A DNA stretch of 64,000 nt from contig CAVTEU010000019.1 of the NCBI GenBank assembly GCA_963733905.1, positions 62,001 to 126,000 on the forward strand, in the 5' to 3' direction. Below, one piece after another: positions 9,668-18,789 of the stretch; positions within the stretch are counted from its first letter, which is position 1, and each line of letters begins with the position of its first letter. Position numbers and translations under genes: made by a program. Source of the stretch: DATADW01 sp963733905 (lineage in GTDB: Bacteria; Actinomycetota; Acidimicrobiia; Spongiisociales; DATADW01). The notes beneath the pieces were generated by a model. That model was not told the DNA's origin. It worked only from the letters and a program-made list of their open reading frames with translations, and ran no database searches.

Positions 9668-11034
9668 ATGGCCACGCTCACAAAGCGTCCCACGCAACGC
9701 AACCGGCATGCCGTCGGTCGTCATGACCGCCATCCTCAGCCTTGTCTCGATTCCGCTCTTGGCCCCGAATGCGACAGCCACTCCCCTAGTCGCTACGGCT
9801 CGCAGCGGGCCCCGCTACCACGTGGTCCAGCTGGGAGAAACCCTTTGGCAGATCGCGGTGCGCTACGGCACGACCGTTGGTGCATTGGTGCGCGCCAACG
9901 GCATCGACAACCCCAACGTGATCTTTCCCGGGACGCGTCTGGTGGTTCCCGGCAGCGGGAGCGATTCCGGCGGCGGTTCGGGCAATGGTTCGGGCGAGCG
10001 GCGGGGGCTCGGGTACCGGACAGCAGGGCGAGGGATGGAGAATCCACGTGGTTGCTGCCGGCGATCTGCTTTGGGAGATCGCCATCCGCTACGACACCAC
10101 GACCGCCGTCCTGGTGCGAGCCAACGACATTCCCAACCCGGACGCCCTCAGGATCGGTATGCGGCTGCGTGTCCCCGGGGGCGGCAGCGGAGACAACGGG
10201 GGCAACGGCGGTGGAGGTGGCGGAGGTGGCGGAGGTGGCGGTGAGGCGCCATCGGGATGGGGGATCCACGTCGTCCGGCGCGGTGAGGTGTTGTGGGAGA
10301 TCGCGCTCCGCTACGGAACGACCGCCGGGGCTCTCATCCGGGCAAACGACATACCCAACCCGGACGCCCTCAGGATCGGTATGCGGCTGCGTGTCCCCGG
10401 GGGCGGCAGCGGAGACAACGGGGGCAACGGCGGTGGAGGTGGAGGTGGTGGCGGAGGTGGTGGCGGTGACGCTCCATCGGGATGGGGGATCCACGTCGTC
10501 CGACCGGGTGAGATGCTGTGGCAGATTGCGCTCCGCTACGGGACCACTGCCGGTGAGCTGATCCGAGCCAATGACATCCCGAATCCGGATGCCTTGACAA
10601 TCGGGATGAGGTTGCGCGTGCCCAACGGCGGTGCCAGCCCGCGTATCCCATCGATGAAGTGCCCGGTGAGAGGTGCCCAGTTCATCGACGACTTCGGGGC
10701 GCCGCGCCCGGGCGGTCGCACCCACGCCGGAATCGACCTCTTCGCTGCGAGGGGGACCCCGGTCAGGGCCCCGGCCTCGGGGTGGGTCGCTGCCTGGGTC
10801 GGCGACATCGGCGGCAGACAGGTACGCCTCATCGGTGACAACGGGCACTACTACTCATCGAGCCATCTCAGCGCCTTCGGCGCCGGTGGCTGGGTGGAGG
10901 GCGGCACCGTGATCGGATACGTAGGGAACAGTGGCAACGCGAAGGGCAGCCCTCCCCATGCCCACTTCGAGTTCCACCCCAACGGCGGTGCGGCGGTCAA
11001 CCCCTACGCCATGCTCGTGCGGGCTTGTGGGTGA
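9668..11034 (+). CDS. secreted M23 endopeptidase with four LysM domains and polyglycine linkers (frameshifted)
   Basis: The product has an N-terminal signal sequence (MTAILSLVSIPLLAPNATA) and four LysM repeats of pattern HVVxxGExLWxIAxRYGTT...ANxIxNPD. Gly-rich linkers with runs of 12-13 Gly separate the later repeats. A C-terminal M23/LytM domain has all zinc and catalytic residues visible: HAGID, SSHLS and HAHFEFH. It should bind and cut peptidoglycan outside the membrane. ATG 9668 has a strong GGAGG (9654-9658) at 9-base spacing, whereas ATG 9708 has none. The start is therefore 9668, with one extra base before about 9705, and a second indel lies near 9992. Confidence 0.85.
10132..10442 (+). 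repeat. 89-bp exact direct repeat inside the LysM gene
   Basis: Bases 10132-10220 are identical to 10354-10442, 222 bases (74 codons) apart. Each copy codes for the end of a LysM repeat (PNPDALRIGMRLRVPGG) and the start of the polyglycine linker. Perfect identity at synonymous sites indicates recent duplication or gene conversion between LysM units; it also makes this spot prone to misassembly. Confidence 0.85.
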
Positions 11035-11233
11035 GTGATAGACGGCGGACGGCGGACGGCGGCCAGGAGATGCAAAGAGTGCTCGGCCGGTCCTTAACCG
11101 AGCTCGAGTCCTCGCCCGAGAACCGGCTTGTCGACCCGACAATCCATAACGAGCGGTGGCGGCGTCTTGGGGGTGGCCAGGAGGGGGCTCGCCCCTCCTG
11201 ACTGCCGTCTGCCGTCTGCCGTCTGCCGTCTTT
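11035..11233. repeat. convergent intergenic gap with inverted heptamer arrays and terminator hairpin
   Basis: The gap between two converging genes holds three tandem copies of GACGGCG (11041-11061). On its other side are four tandem copies of CTGCCGT (11202-11229), roughly the same unit in opposite orientation. Between them is an 8-base hairpin AGGAGGGG/CCCCTCCT with a 5-base loop (11179-11199) that could act as a bidirectional terminator. See the heptamer finding. Confidence 0.7.
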
Positions 11234-12919
11234 TCAGTCCGTGCTCGAGACCTCTCTGGTGAGGAGGTCGAGGCCGACAGGGCCGATTTCGAGGACTCTG
11301 TCGTGGAAGTCCCTCAGGCTGAACCGCTCGCCGAGCCGCCGCTTCTCGCTCTCGCGCAATTCGAGGATGACCCGCTCCCCCAGTTTGTAGGAGATTGCCT
11401 GACCCGGCCAGCCGAGGTATCGCGTCACCTCGCTCACGGCGTAATCGTTGGGTTGGAATGCCAGCTCCTCGAGCACCTTGACCCCGAGGTCGAAGGTCCA
11501 GGGTTCTCCCCTGGCGAAGGGTGCCGTATCGGGCACCGGGTACCCGACGTGGCACCCGATGTCGATGACGACCCGGCAGGCACGGAGCAGATGCGAGACC
11601 ACCATTCCCAGCACGTACTCGGGCCGCTCGAAGTAGCCCAACTCATCCATGAGACGCTCGGCATACAGAGCCCAGCCCTCTCCCGAGCCCGAGTACCACA
11701 TCACGCTGCGATGCACCCGGCTGAGTCGGTCTCCCATCAACATCTGGGTCCCGATCTGGAGATGGTGCCCGGGGAATCCTTCGTGATAGGCAACCGAGAC
11801 GTCTTCATACAGGGGTACGTGCGGATCGTCGGGAAGGGAGTACCAAATCCCACCCGGTCGTGAGAAGTCCTCGGAGGGCGCCTGGTAAAAGGCTCCGAGA
11901 CTCGTGCCCGGGGGCGCCAGGTTGATGGTGATCGCCCGGATCTCGCTGGGAACGTCGAAGTGGACACCTTCGAGCGCCGTCAGCGCCGCCTCTTGTCGCT
12001 CCTGCATCACCTGGACGAATTCCTCGTGCGATGCGGCGGCATGATCCGGGTCGGAGCGAAGCATCTCCACGACCTCGGCGGGGGAGCTCCCTGGCGAGAT
12101 CTGATCGGCCAGCGACCGGGCTCTCGCCGTCAACGCCGACACCTCCTCCCACCCCCACTGATAGGCCTCGGCTGGATCGATCTCGCACCCAAGGAAGCCC
12201 CGCGCCGCAATGACGTACCGCTCCTCCCCCACCCCGTCCTCGTCGCGGGACGCGCCGAGATAAGTAGTTCGCAGGTAGTCGCCGAACTCCGTCGCGGCCG
12301 ACTTCGCCGAGGCGACGGCGGCGGCGAAGCGGTCCCGTTCGGCACAATCTTCTGGCAGGCGCCGGGCAAGCGACTGGAATCCTTCTTCGTTCGCCAGCTT
12401 CTCCGTCTGATCGATCACCGACTCCACCTGACGGCGCGCCACCGTCAACCCTCGGCGCCGCCCCTCCTCCAGACTGGCTCTTAGGCCTTGGTAGAACTTG
12501 TCGAGCGATCCGATGCGACGGATGACAAGGTCCTGGTCCTCGGAAGTATCCAGAGACATGAGGTCCAGGGTCTCCCGCAACAGCTGGAACGGAGAGGCGA
12601 TGCTGTTGAGATCTCGCAGGTCCTCTCCCCTGGCGTGCTCGTCGCGCTGCTCATCGATCATCTCGACGGCCACCTCGCGTGCCAGACGGTCCCATCTGTC
12701 AACGGGAGGTGGCAGCCGGTCGATCGCTTCACGGTATCCGGCACGCCGCTCGTCGAATGCGTCCAGACCCTCGGGGCTGAGGTCATCCCACTCCGACCGA
12801 TCGTTCCTGATGCCGAGGTTGACGGCCAGCATTGGGCTCATCTCGACCAAGTCATCCACGATCTGATCGGACAACGGGAACATCGCTCGTTCGGTCAGTT
12901 CGGTGCCTCCTCTTCTCAC
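11234..12919 (-). CDS. DUF885 family putative zinc metallopeptidase
   Basis: An intact 561-residue protein with the family hallmarks AYHEGFPGHHLQ (about residue 395, an HExxH-like metal site) and GSGEGWALYAERL (about 435). DUF885 proteins are related to thermolysin-like peptidases and usually occur as cytoplasmic or exported peptidases of unknown substrate. There is no obvious signal peptide. The ATG at 12919 is about 30 bases upstream of, and divergent from, the phosphotransferase start. Confidence 0.85.
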   Translation of the reverse strand: MRRGGTELTERAMFPLSDQIVDDLVEMSPMLAVNLGIRNDRSEWDDLSPEGLDAFDERRAGYREAIDRLPPPVDRWDRLAREVAVEMIDEQRDEHARGEDLRDLNSIASPFQLLRETLDLMSLDTSEDQDLVIRRIGSLDKFYQGLRASLEEGRRRGLTVARRQVESVIDQTEKLANEEGFQSLARRLPEDCAERDRFAAAVASAKSAATEFGDYLRTTYLGASRDEDGVGEERYVIAARGFLGCEIDPAEAYQWGWEEVSALTARARSLADQISPGSSPAEVVEMLRSDPDHAAASHEEFVQVMQERQEAALTALEGVHFDVPSEIRAITINLAPPGTSLGAFYQAPSEDFSRPGGIWYSLPDDPHVPLYEDVSVAYHEGFPGHHLQIGTQMLMGDRLSRVHRSVMWYSGSGEGWALYAERLMDELGYFERPEYVLGMVVSHLLRACRVVIDIGCHVGYPVPDTAPFARGEPWTFDLGVKVLEELAFQPNDYAVSEVTRYLGWPGQAISYKLGERVILELRESEKRRLGERFSLRDFHDRVLEIGPVGLDLLTREVSSTD

Positions 12920-12947
12920 TGGGACGGTAACCGGTAGTCTCGGTGCG

Positions 12948-14019
12948 ATGGAGGCGGTCGAGGCCGAGAACCGCCCCGAGGTGATCCCCGTCCGACCCGA
13001 CGAGGATCTTGATCGCGAGCGGCTCGCCTCCTATCTGCTCCCGCGGCTGCCCGGAGCTGATGCCCCGATGGAGGTCGCCCAGTTCGCCGGGGGCAAGGCC
13101 AATCTCACCTACCTGTTGCGATTCGGCACCATCGAGTACGTGCTGCGCCGGCCGCCTCTGGGTCCGGTGGCGCCGACATCGCACGACATGGGTCGCGAGT
13201 TCCGGGTTCTGTCCACCCTGTGGTCGGCCTTTCCCCTGGCGCCGCGCGCCTATCTCCATTGCGATGACCTCTCGGTGATCGGGACCGAGTTCTTTGTGAT
13301 GGAGCGGCGCCACGGCCTGGTGGTGCGTGAGCGGGTGCCCATCGAATTCGGTGGAGGGAGCGACCCTGTCGCCAATCAGAAGCTGTCCGAGGTGGTGATC
13401 GACACCCTGGTGGCGTTCCATGCCGTGGACCCGGCCGCGGCCGGCCTGGCGGACTTGGGGCACCCCGCCGGGTTTATCGAGCGGCAAGTGGCGGGGTTGG
13501 ATCGAGCGCCTCCACCGGGCGAGCCCGGACCCCAACCCGGTCGCCAACGACCTTGCGGCATGGCTTCCTGAGCACATGCCCACCTCGCCCGCACCCACGC
13601 TCGTCCACAACGACTGGCGGCTGGACAACATGGCGGTGCACCCCGAAGATCCGGGCAGGTGTGTCGCCGTCTACGACTGGGACATGACGACCCGGGGCGA
13701 CCCCCTGGCCGACCTGGGGACATTGCTGGCCGTCTGGTACCGACCCGACGAGATCCCGTCGGCGCTCAACCCGATGCCGACGACGGTCCCGGGGTTCCTT
13801 GACCGGGAGGAGGCTGCCCGCCGCTACGCCGATGGCAGCGGCAGAGATCTCTCCGACCTCCCCTGGTACCTGGTATTCGGCAGCTTCAAGATGGCGGTGA
13901 TCCTCCAGCAGATTCATGTCCGCTGGTTGCGTGGTCAGACCCGCGACGCCCGGTTCGCCCATTTGGGAGAGGCCGCCGACCAACTCTTCGTGCTCGCCGC
14001 CGACCGCCGCCCCCGCTGA
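12948..14019 (+). CDS. phosphotransferase (APH/ACAD10-like kinase) family protein (frameshifted)
   Basis: About 356 residues. FAGGKANLTYLLRF is the nucleotide-binding loop, VHNDWRLDNM the Brenner catalytic loop and YDWDMTTRGDPLADLG the metal-binding DxD, so the kinase machinery is complete. Similarity is to the ACAD10/APH group often linked to acyl-CoA metabolism rather than to antibiotic resistance. One extra T near 13498 splits the frame; removing it gives RQVAGWIERLHRASPD. ATG 12948 is preferred to the upstream in-frame ATG 12903, which lies inside the divergent DUF885 start region. Confidence 0.8.
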
Positions 14020-14099
14020 AACAGAGCCGAGTCGACGGACCGAGATGCGCCGCCACCCAGGCATGGCGCGGGGGACTCCCGAGTAGCCTCGCCCGGGTC

Positions 14100-14849
14100 G
14101 TGGATCTTTACGCCCGAGTCAACATCCTCGGTGGCCGCGCCGTGAGGCTGCCGCGGGGCGACATAAACCAGGCCATCGCCCTTGACGCCGATCCGCTCGC
14201 CTGGGCGCGCCGATGGGTCGGTCGCGGTGCACCGCGGCTGCTCATCGTGGACCTCGACGCCGCTGCCCGCCGCGACGGGGACAACCGGTCTTTGATCCAC
14301 CGGATGCTCTCCGAACTGGACGTCCCCATCCAGGTCGCCGGAGGCATCCGGTCGCCTGGCGAGGTCGATCGGATGCTCACCGCCGGCGCATGGCGTGTGG
14401 CGATGGGGACAGCCGCCATCGAGAATCAGAACATGGTCTGGGAACTTTGCCGGCTCTATCCGGATCGGATATCTGTCAGCCTCGATGTCCTCGAAGACGA
14501 GGAGCTCGCCACCCGCGGCTGGACATCGAACAGCGGCCGATTCCTTGAAGAGGTCCTCATCGAGTTGTCGTCGGCCGGCGTCGCCTCGTTCATGGTGGCG
14601 GAGGCGGGCCGGGACACACTGGCCGAACCGCCGAACTTCGACGTCATCCGCACCGCCTTGGCGACGGTGGAACAACCGGTCATCGCCGCAGGCGGGGTCC
14701 GGAACCTGGCCGATCTCACCGCCCTCACCGAACTCGAGTCCTCGGGCCGCAGGCTCGCCGGCGTGGTGGTGGGGCGCGAGGTCACCGTCGGGCGTTTCAG
14801 CATGGAGGACGCTGCCGAGGTCCTCGCTCGCGCCGACGAGCGCATCTGA
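14100..14849 (+). CDS. HisA-like TIM-barrel protein with altered active site
   Basis: 249 residues, the normal length of HisA, the isomerase of histidine biosynthesis. Phosphate-binding loops IQVAGGIRSP and IAAGGVRN and the SLDVLEDEELATRGW segment with the second catalytic Asp are kept. However, the first catalytic Asp (HisA Asp8, in AIDL) is Asn in ARVNILGGRAVRL, and the usual DGT after strand 6 reads AGRDTLAEP. No other his gene is nearby. It is best called a HisA/HisF-related paralogue of unknown activity. Start GTG at 14100 puts Asn exactly at position 8. Confidence 0.75.
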   Translation: MDLYARVNILGGRAVRLPRGDINQAIALDADPLAWARRWVGRGAPRLLIVDLDAAARRDGDNRSLIHRMLSELDVPIQVAGGIRSPGEVDRMLTAGAWRVAMGTAAIENQNMVWELCRLYPDRISVSLDVLEDEELATRGWTSNSGRFLEEVLIELSSAGVASFMVAEAGRDTLAEPPNFDVIRTALATVEQPVIAAGGVRNLADLTALTELESSGRRLAGVVVGREVTVGRFSMEDAAEVLARADERI

Positions 14850-14986
14850 ATGAGTCGCCGACCACACTCCGCACGAAATCGACCACAGATCGTGGGATTC
14901 TCTCGTTGCGTAGCCGCGCGACGTCGTGTAGCGTTCGTGAAGCCAGAGGGGGATGGACAACAAATCGGTCAAGACCCGGCAGCGGG

Positions 14987-15007
14987 TAGCCGATAGCTAG
15001 TAGCTTG
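14987..15007. repeat. heptamer tandem repeat TAGCCGA/TAGCTAG/TAGCTTG
   Basis: Three successive 7-base units beginning TAGC lie in the leader of the small gene at 15029. The unit differs from the CAGACGG arrays elsewhere but has the same period. Confidence 0.6.
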
Positions 15008-15028
15008 GTTGTCCTGGGGAGTAGGGAA

Positions 15029-15217
15029 ATGGTTGTCAAGATTCGGACCAAGCAGCGGGACGGAGAACACGAGTACGTGGGGCACGTCCTGACCCGGGGG
15101 CCGAGCAGGATCGTCATGATCCTCACCGAGCCGTACAACACGGCCGGCGACTCGGTCACATTCCATATCGCAGATGTCCTCTCCGAGGAACTGCTCGAGG
15201 GGCGCGTCGCAAGCTGA
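15029..15217 (+). CDS. 62-residue hypothetical protein
   Basis: A small soluble protein (MVVKIRTKQRDGEHEYVGHV at the start) predicted mostly beta-strand, with an acidic C-terminus. GGGGAG at about 15016 gives a good ribosome binding site for ATG 15029; an in-frame GTG start further upstream at 15008 lacks one. It is followed by a hairpin terminator. No family recognised; high codon quality and a good RBS support it as real. Confidence 0.6.
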   Translation: MVVKIRTKQRDGEHEYVGHVLTRGPSRIVMILTEPYNTAGDSVTFHIADVLSEELLEGRVAS

Positions 15218-15222
15218 CACCC

Positions 15223-15243
15223 GGTTCCGTCGCTGACGGAACC
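15223..15243 (+). terminator. hairpin terminator
   Basis: GGTTCCGTC and GACGGAACC pair perfectly over 9 bases around a GCT loop, 5 bases after the stop of the 62-residue gene. There is no T-tract, as usual for high-GC actinobacterial terminators. Confidence 0.6.
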
Positions 15244-15277
15244 AGATGACATGGCGGCGTGGCTATAGCCTGCCGCG

Positions 15278-16471
15278 ATGTCCGCGGCGACAATCGACAC
15301 GCTGCTCGTCGTGTTCGTCGCCGCAGCCCTCACACCCATCGTGGCGAGATGGCTCAAGGGCGTACCTGTCCCCGCCGTAGTGCTGGAGATCGGGGCCGGG
15401 ATCCTGATCGGTCCCGCCGTCCTCGGGCTGGCTAATCAGGATCCGGTAACCGAGGATCTCGCCAACTTCGGGCTCTCCATGCTCATCTTCCTCGCCGGAT
15501 TCGAGGTCGACCCGGCTCGGATCCGCGGTCGTCCGCTCCGCCTCGCATCAGGGGGATGGCTCATCTCTCTCGTTGTCGGTCTGGGCGTAGGCGTGCTCCT
15601 TGCCCGATCAGGAGATGTGTCTGCCCTGGTCGTGGGGCTTGCGCTGACCACAACGGCTCTGGGCACCCTGCTCCCCATACTGCGCGACGCCGGGGTTCTC
15701 GGGGAGAAGTTCGGCACCCACGCCCTGGCGATCGGCACTCTCGGCGAGTTTGCACCGATCGTCTCCATCGCTTTGTTGCTCACCGGCGACAACCCGGTCA
15801 ATACCACGCTGCTGCTCGTGGCGTTCGTCGTGGTGACGTTTGTCGTCGCCTTCCTTGCGTCCAGGCCCAAGTCGCCCACCGCGATGCGGTTCCTCGGTGA
15901 GAGCCTCCACAGCACGGGTCAGCTACCGGTGCGATTGGCGGTGCTCATCCTGGTGGCGCTGATCTGGCTGACACTCGAGTTCGGGCTCGACGTACTGCTC
16001 GGCGCCTTCGCCGCAGGGATGGTCATCCGGCTCGCCTCGACCGGCGAGCAGGCGAACGAGCTCGCCAGCAGGCTGGAGTCGATCGGGTTCGGTTTCTTCA
16101 TCCCGATCTTCTTCGTGATGACCGGCGTGACATTCGACATCGCCGGTCTCCTGGCCGATCCGCTGAATCTGTTGCTGCTTCCGCTGTTCCTCTCGCTGTT
16201 CTTCCTGGTCAGGGGTCTGCCGATCTTGTTCTACCGCTCCGAGGTCGAGCGGAACGACCTGATCCCGCTAGCTCTCGTCTCCGCCACGGCACTCCCTCTC
16301 GTCGTCGTAATCACCGAGATCGGTGTGTCGACCGGCCGTATGGATTCCGGGCTGGCCACTGCACTCGTCGGCGCCGGGATGGTGTCGGTGATCCTGTTTC
16401 CCGCAGTGGCGCTCCGGCTCAGGGCGAGGTCTAGCCGGACTCCACCCGCTGATACCGTGGCGCCACCGTGA
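15278..16471 (+). CDS. cation:proton antiporter (CPA2/Kef-like)
   Basis: An intact 397-residue protein with about 11-12 membrane helices. The conserved PAVVLEIGAGILIGP segment (residues 29-43) and ANFGLSMLIFLAGFEVDP (about 62-79) are typical of monovalent cation:proton antiporter-2 membrane domains. There is no C-terminal TrkA-N domain, so it is a bare transporter. Its TGA overlaps the GTG start of the next gene (GTGA), suggesting a two-gene operon with the FAD oxidoreductase. Confidence 0.85.
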   Translation: MSAATIDTLLVVFVAAALTPIVARWLKGVPVPAVVLEIGAGILIGPAVLGLANQDPVTEDLANFGLSMLIFLAGFEVDPARIRGRPLRLASGGWLISLVVGLGVGVLLARSGDVSALVVGLALTTTALGTLLPILRDAGVLGEKFGTHALAIGTLGEFAPIVSIALLLTGDNPVNTTLLLVAFVVVTFVVAFLASRPKSPTAMRFLGESLHSTGQLPVRLAVLILVALIWLTLEFGLDVLLGAFAAGMVIRLASTGEQANELASRLESIGFGFFIPIFFVMTGVTFDIAGLLADPLNLLLLPLFLSLFFLVRGLPILFYRSEVERNDLIPLALVSATALPLVVVITEIGVSTGRMDSGLATALVGAGMVSVILFPAVALRLRARSSRTPPADTVAPP

Positions 16472-18033
16472 ACCTCCTCGATCGCCTGCGCGCACCGGTC
16501 ACCCCCGGAGAGATCACCACAAAGCGATGGGACGCCATCGTGGTCGGCGGAGGCCACAACGGACTCGCAGCCGCCGCATACCTCGCCAAAGCGGGCAAGC
16601 AGGTCATCGTGGTGGAGAGACGCGACCGACTTGGCGGCGCCGCCACCGTCGAGGAGATGTGGCCGGGCTATCACATCTCGCCATGCGCCTACCTCGCCGG
16701 GCTGCTCCATACGAGGGTGATCGACGACCTCGACCTGCGCCGCCATGGCTTCGCGGTGACGACCATCGATCCCGATCTCTTCGTCCCATTCGCCGACGGC
16801 ACCTCATTGACCTGCTGGTCCGACCCCGACCGCACCGTCGCCGAGATCGCACGGCTATCACCCCCCGACGTCGACGGCTACCTCGCCCGCCAACAACTCT
16901 GGGACCGGATACGGGATGCGCTACGACCCGATGGTGACGGCGACGTCTGGCTCGGTGAGCCTCCCTCGCGGTCGGAGATCGAAGAGCGGTTGGGCGGTGA
17001 CTCTGAGCTCATCCACGTCCTCTTCGAGCAATCGCAGATCGACCATCTGACGAGCTACTTCAAGGATGACCGGCTGGTAACCGCCTACGCCGGTCAAGGG
17101 GTGATCGGAACCAACGCCTCGCCGTTCGACCCGGGGACCGCCTCGATCGAGTTCCACCATTCCTCCGGTCGTCTCGAAGGGCAGCCGGGGACATGGGGGT
17201 TTGTCGCCGGTGGGATGGGGTCGGTGTCGGCGGCGCTGGCCGATGCCGCCCGCGAGGCTGGCGCGACGCTTGCGACCGGTGTCGAGGTGAGCAGCGTCAT
17301 CCCCGGCGAGGGCGTGGAACTGGCCGACGGCGGCGTCCTCCATGCGCCGGTCGTGCTGTGCAACGCCGACCCCGAACGGGCGGCGGCGCTGCTCGGAGCG
17401 GCGGCGCCTACGTCCTTTCTGAGACGGGTCGAGGAGGTGCCCCGCACTTCCCCGGTGGTCAAAGTCACATTCGCCCTGGGAGCCTTGCCCGACTTCGGCG
17501 CCGATCACGCCACCTCGGCCCAGGTGGAGATCACCACCGGCCCAAAGGCGATGCACGACTCATTTCTCGCCGCCGGTCGTGGCGAGTTGGCCGAGGACCT
17601 GTGGTGCGAGCTCTACTTCCAAACGGTGTACGACCCTTCGATCGCACCTCCCGGTAAGCACGTGCTCTCCGCCTTCTGCCAGTACGTCCCTCACACGTTC
17701 GCCGAGGGCAATTGGGACGAGAGGCGGGACCAGGTGGGCGACCTAGTGACTCGCTCGATCGAACGGTTTGCGCCGGGGTTCTCCGACCTGGTCGAGCAGC
17801 GACACATAGATGGGCCACCCGACGTCGAGGAGCGGATCGGTCTCGCCGGCGGCCACATCTTCCAGGGCGAGTGCCTCCCCGCCTTCATGTGGGACCGCCG
17901 CCTCCCCTACCGCACCGGTGCCGACGGCGTCTACCTTTGCGGCGCCGCCACCCACCCCGGCGGCAGCGTCATCGCCGTCAACGGCCGCAACGCCGCAATG
18001 GCTGTATTGAAAGACACGGCGATCACTGCGTGA
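16468..18033 (+). CDS. FAD-dependent NAD(P)H-type oxidoreductase (PYROXD2/phytoene desaturase-like)
   Basis: 521 residues. The Rossmann FAD motif AIVVGGGHNGLAAAAYLAKAG (residues 17-37) and the following LGGAATVEEMWPG match the amine-oxidase/phytoene-dehydrogenase superfamily. The SPCAYLAGLL stretch resembles PYROXD2 proteins. The C-terminal FAD signature GVYLCGAATHPGGSV is present. Substrate is not deducible and no carotenoid genes are near. The start GTG overlaps the antiporter stop, and the stop lies inside the hairpin at 18017-18039. Confidence 0.85.
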   Translation: MNLLDRLRAPVTPGEITTKRWDAIVVGGGHNGLAAAAYLAKAGKQVIVVERRDRLGGAATVEEMWPGYHISPCAYLAGLLHTRVIDDLDLRRHGFAVTTIDPDLFVPFADGTSLTCWSDPDRTVAEIARLSPPDVDGYLARQQLWDRIRDALRPDGDGDVWLGEPPSRSEIEERLGGDSELIHVLFEQSQIDHLTSYFKDDRLVTAYAGQGVIGTNASPFDPGTASIEFHHSSGRLEGQPGTWGFVAGGMGSVSAALADAAREAGATLATGVEVSSVIPGEGVELADGGVLHAPVVLCNADPERAAALLGAAAPTSFLRRVEEVPRTSPVVKVTFALGALPDFGADHATSAQVEITTGPKAMHDSFLAAGRGELAEDLWCELYFQTVYDPSIAPPGKHVLSAFCQYVPHTFAEGNWDERRDQVGDLVTRSIERFAPGFSDLVEQRHIDGPPDVEERIGLAGGHIFQGECLPAFMWDRRLPYRTGADGVYLCGAATHPGGSVIAVNGRNAAMAVLKDTAITA

Positions 18034-18039
18034 TCGCCG
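18017..18039 (+). terminator. hairpin overlapping the stop codon
   Basis: CGGCGATCA and TGATCGCCG pair over 9 bases with a 5-base loop; the stop codon TGA is the first part of the 3' arm. This is a probable terminator for the antiporter-oxidoreductase pair. Confidence 0.55.
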
Positions 18040-18357
18040 GTTACTGAGTTCTGAGTACTGAGTTCATAACCGAAACCCAAGACGTCAGACGGCAGACGGC
18101 AGACGGCAGACTCGCCAGTATCGGGCGTGATGTACCGATTCGCTTCCCGTCCCGGATTCAGGAGAGAGACGCCAACGGGGGGATGATCATGTCTTCCTGG
18201 CGTTTCGACCGTGGGCTGTCTTTGGGTTTGAACCCATAACCCAAACCCATAACCCAGAACGTCCGGCGGCGATGCCGCCGGACTTCTCCATACCCTGTTC
18301 ACATTGTCTCCACGTTCTTGTCCGACGATGCGATGGTCACAGATGAAAGGAGTGACC
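18034..18357. repeat. repeat-rich intergenic island
   Basis: About 320 bases without a gene. In order it holds three heptamers of ACTGAGT type (18043-18063), three perfect CAGACGG units (18086-18106), unstructured sequence, AACCCAT-type units (18231-18257) and a 10-base hairpin GTCCGGCGGC/GCCGCCGGAC (18261-18283). A good ribosome binding site AAAGGAG then precedes ATG 18358. Three different 7-base repeat motifs therefore sit in one gap. Confidence 0.75.
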
Positions 18358-18726
18358 ATGAACCGTCGAGTCTGGTTGAGCGTGTTGCTCACCGTGCTCG
18401 TAATCGGTGTCGTCGCCGCCATCGGCTACGGCGTGTATCAGATCGGCTTCGATCAGGGGGTGGCGGCAACTGCCGGAGAAACGACCACGGTTGTCCAAGT
18501 CGGTCACCGCGGCTACGGATGGGGATTCTTCCCTTGGTTCATCTTCCCGCTGTTCTTCTTCTTCCTGTTCTTCATCGGGAAGGCGTTCTGGTGGGGACCC
18601 TGGCGGGGTGGATGGCGCGGTCCGTACGGCGGCGGGCCATACAACGGCGAGGGCGAGGTCCCGCCCCACATCGAGAAGCGTCTCCAGACGTGGCACGAAG
18701 AGGCGCACGCAGAGAAGAAAGAGTGA
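18358..18726 (+). CDS. small double-spanning membrane protein upstream of a two-component system
   Basis: 122 residues with two hydrophobic helices (LLTVLVIGVVAAIGYGVYQI at 8-27 and FFPWFIFPLFFFFLFFIG at about 57-74). A Gly/Trp/Pro-rich stretch (WWGPWRGGWRGPYGGG) and a charged helical tail follow. AAAGGAG lies 7 bases before ATG. Proteins of this look often precede OmpR-type regulator/kinase pairs in Actinobacteria, suggesting an envelope sensor accessory, but the function is unknown. Confidence 0.65.
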   Translation: MNRRVWLSVLLTVLVIGVVAAIGYGVYQIGFDQGVAATAGETTTVVQVGHRGYGWGFFPWFIFPLFFFFLFFIGKAFWWGPWRGGWRGPYGGGPYNGEGEVPPHIEKRLQTWHEEAHAEKKE

Positions 18727-18729
18727 TCC

Positions 18730-18762
18730 AAGGCGCGGCCGGGGTCGTCCCGGCCGCGCCTT
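18730..18762 (+). terminator. 14-bp perfect hairpin between membrane protein and response regulator
   Basis: AAGGCGCGGCCGGG (18730-18743) pairs without mismatch with CCCGGCCGCGCCTT (18749-18762) around a 5-base loop. It starts 3 bases after the upstream stop and ends 27 bases before the regulator ATG, so it would terminate or attenuate transcription into the two-component genes. Confidence 0.8.
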
Positions 18763-18789
18763 CGCTCGCGACATCGGGAGAATGGCGAC

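Noticed and set aside
18034..18283. CRISPR-like array in the repeat island
   Set aside because: Units are 7 bases with no spacers and the motif changes between arrays, so these are tandem microsatellites.
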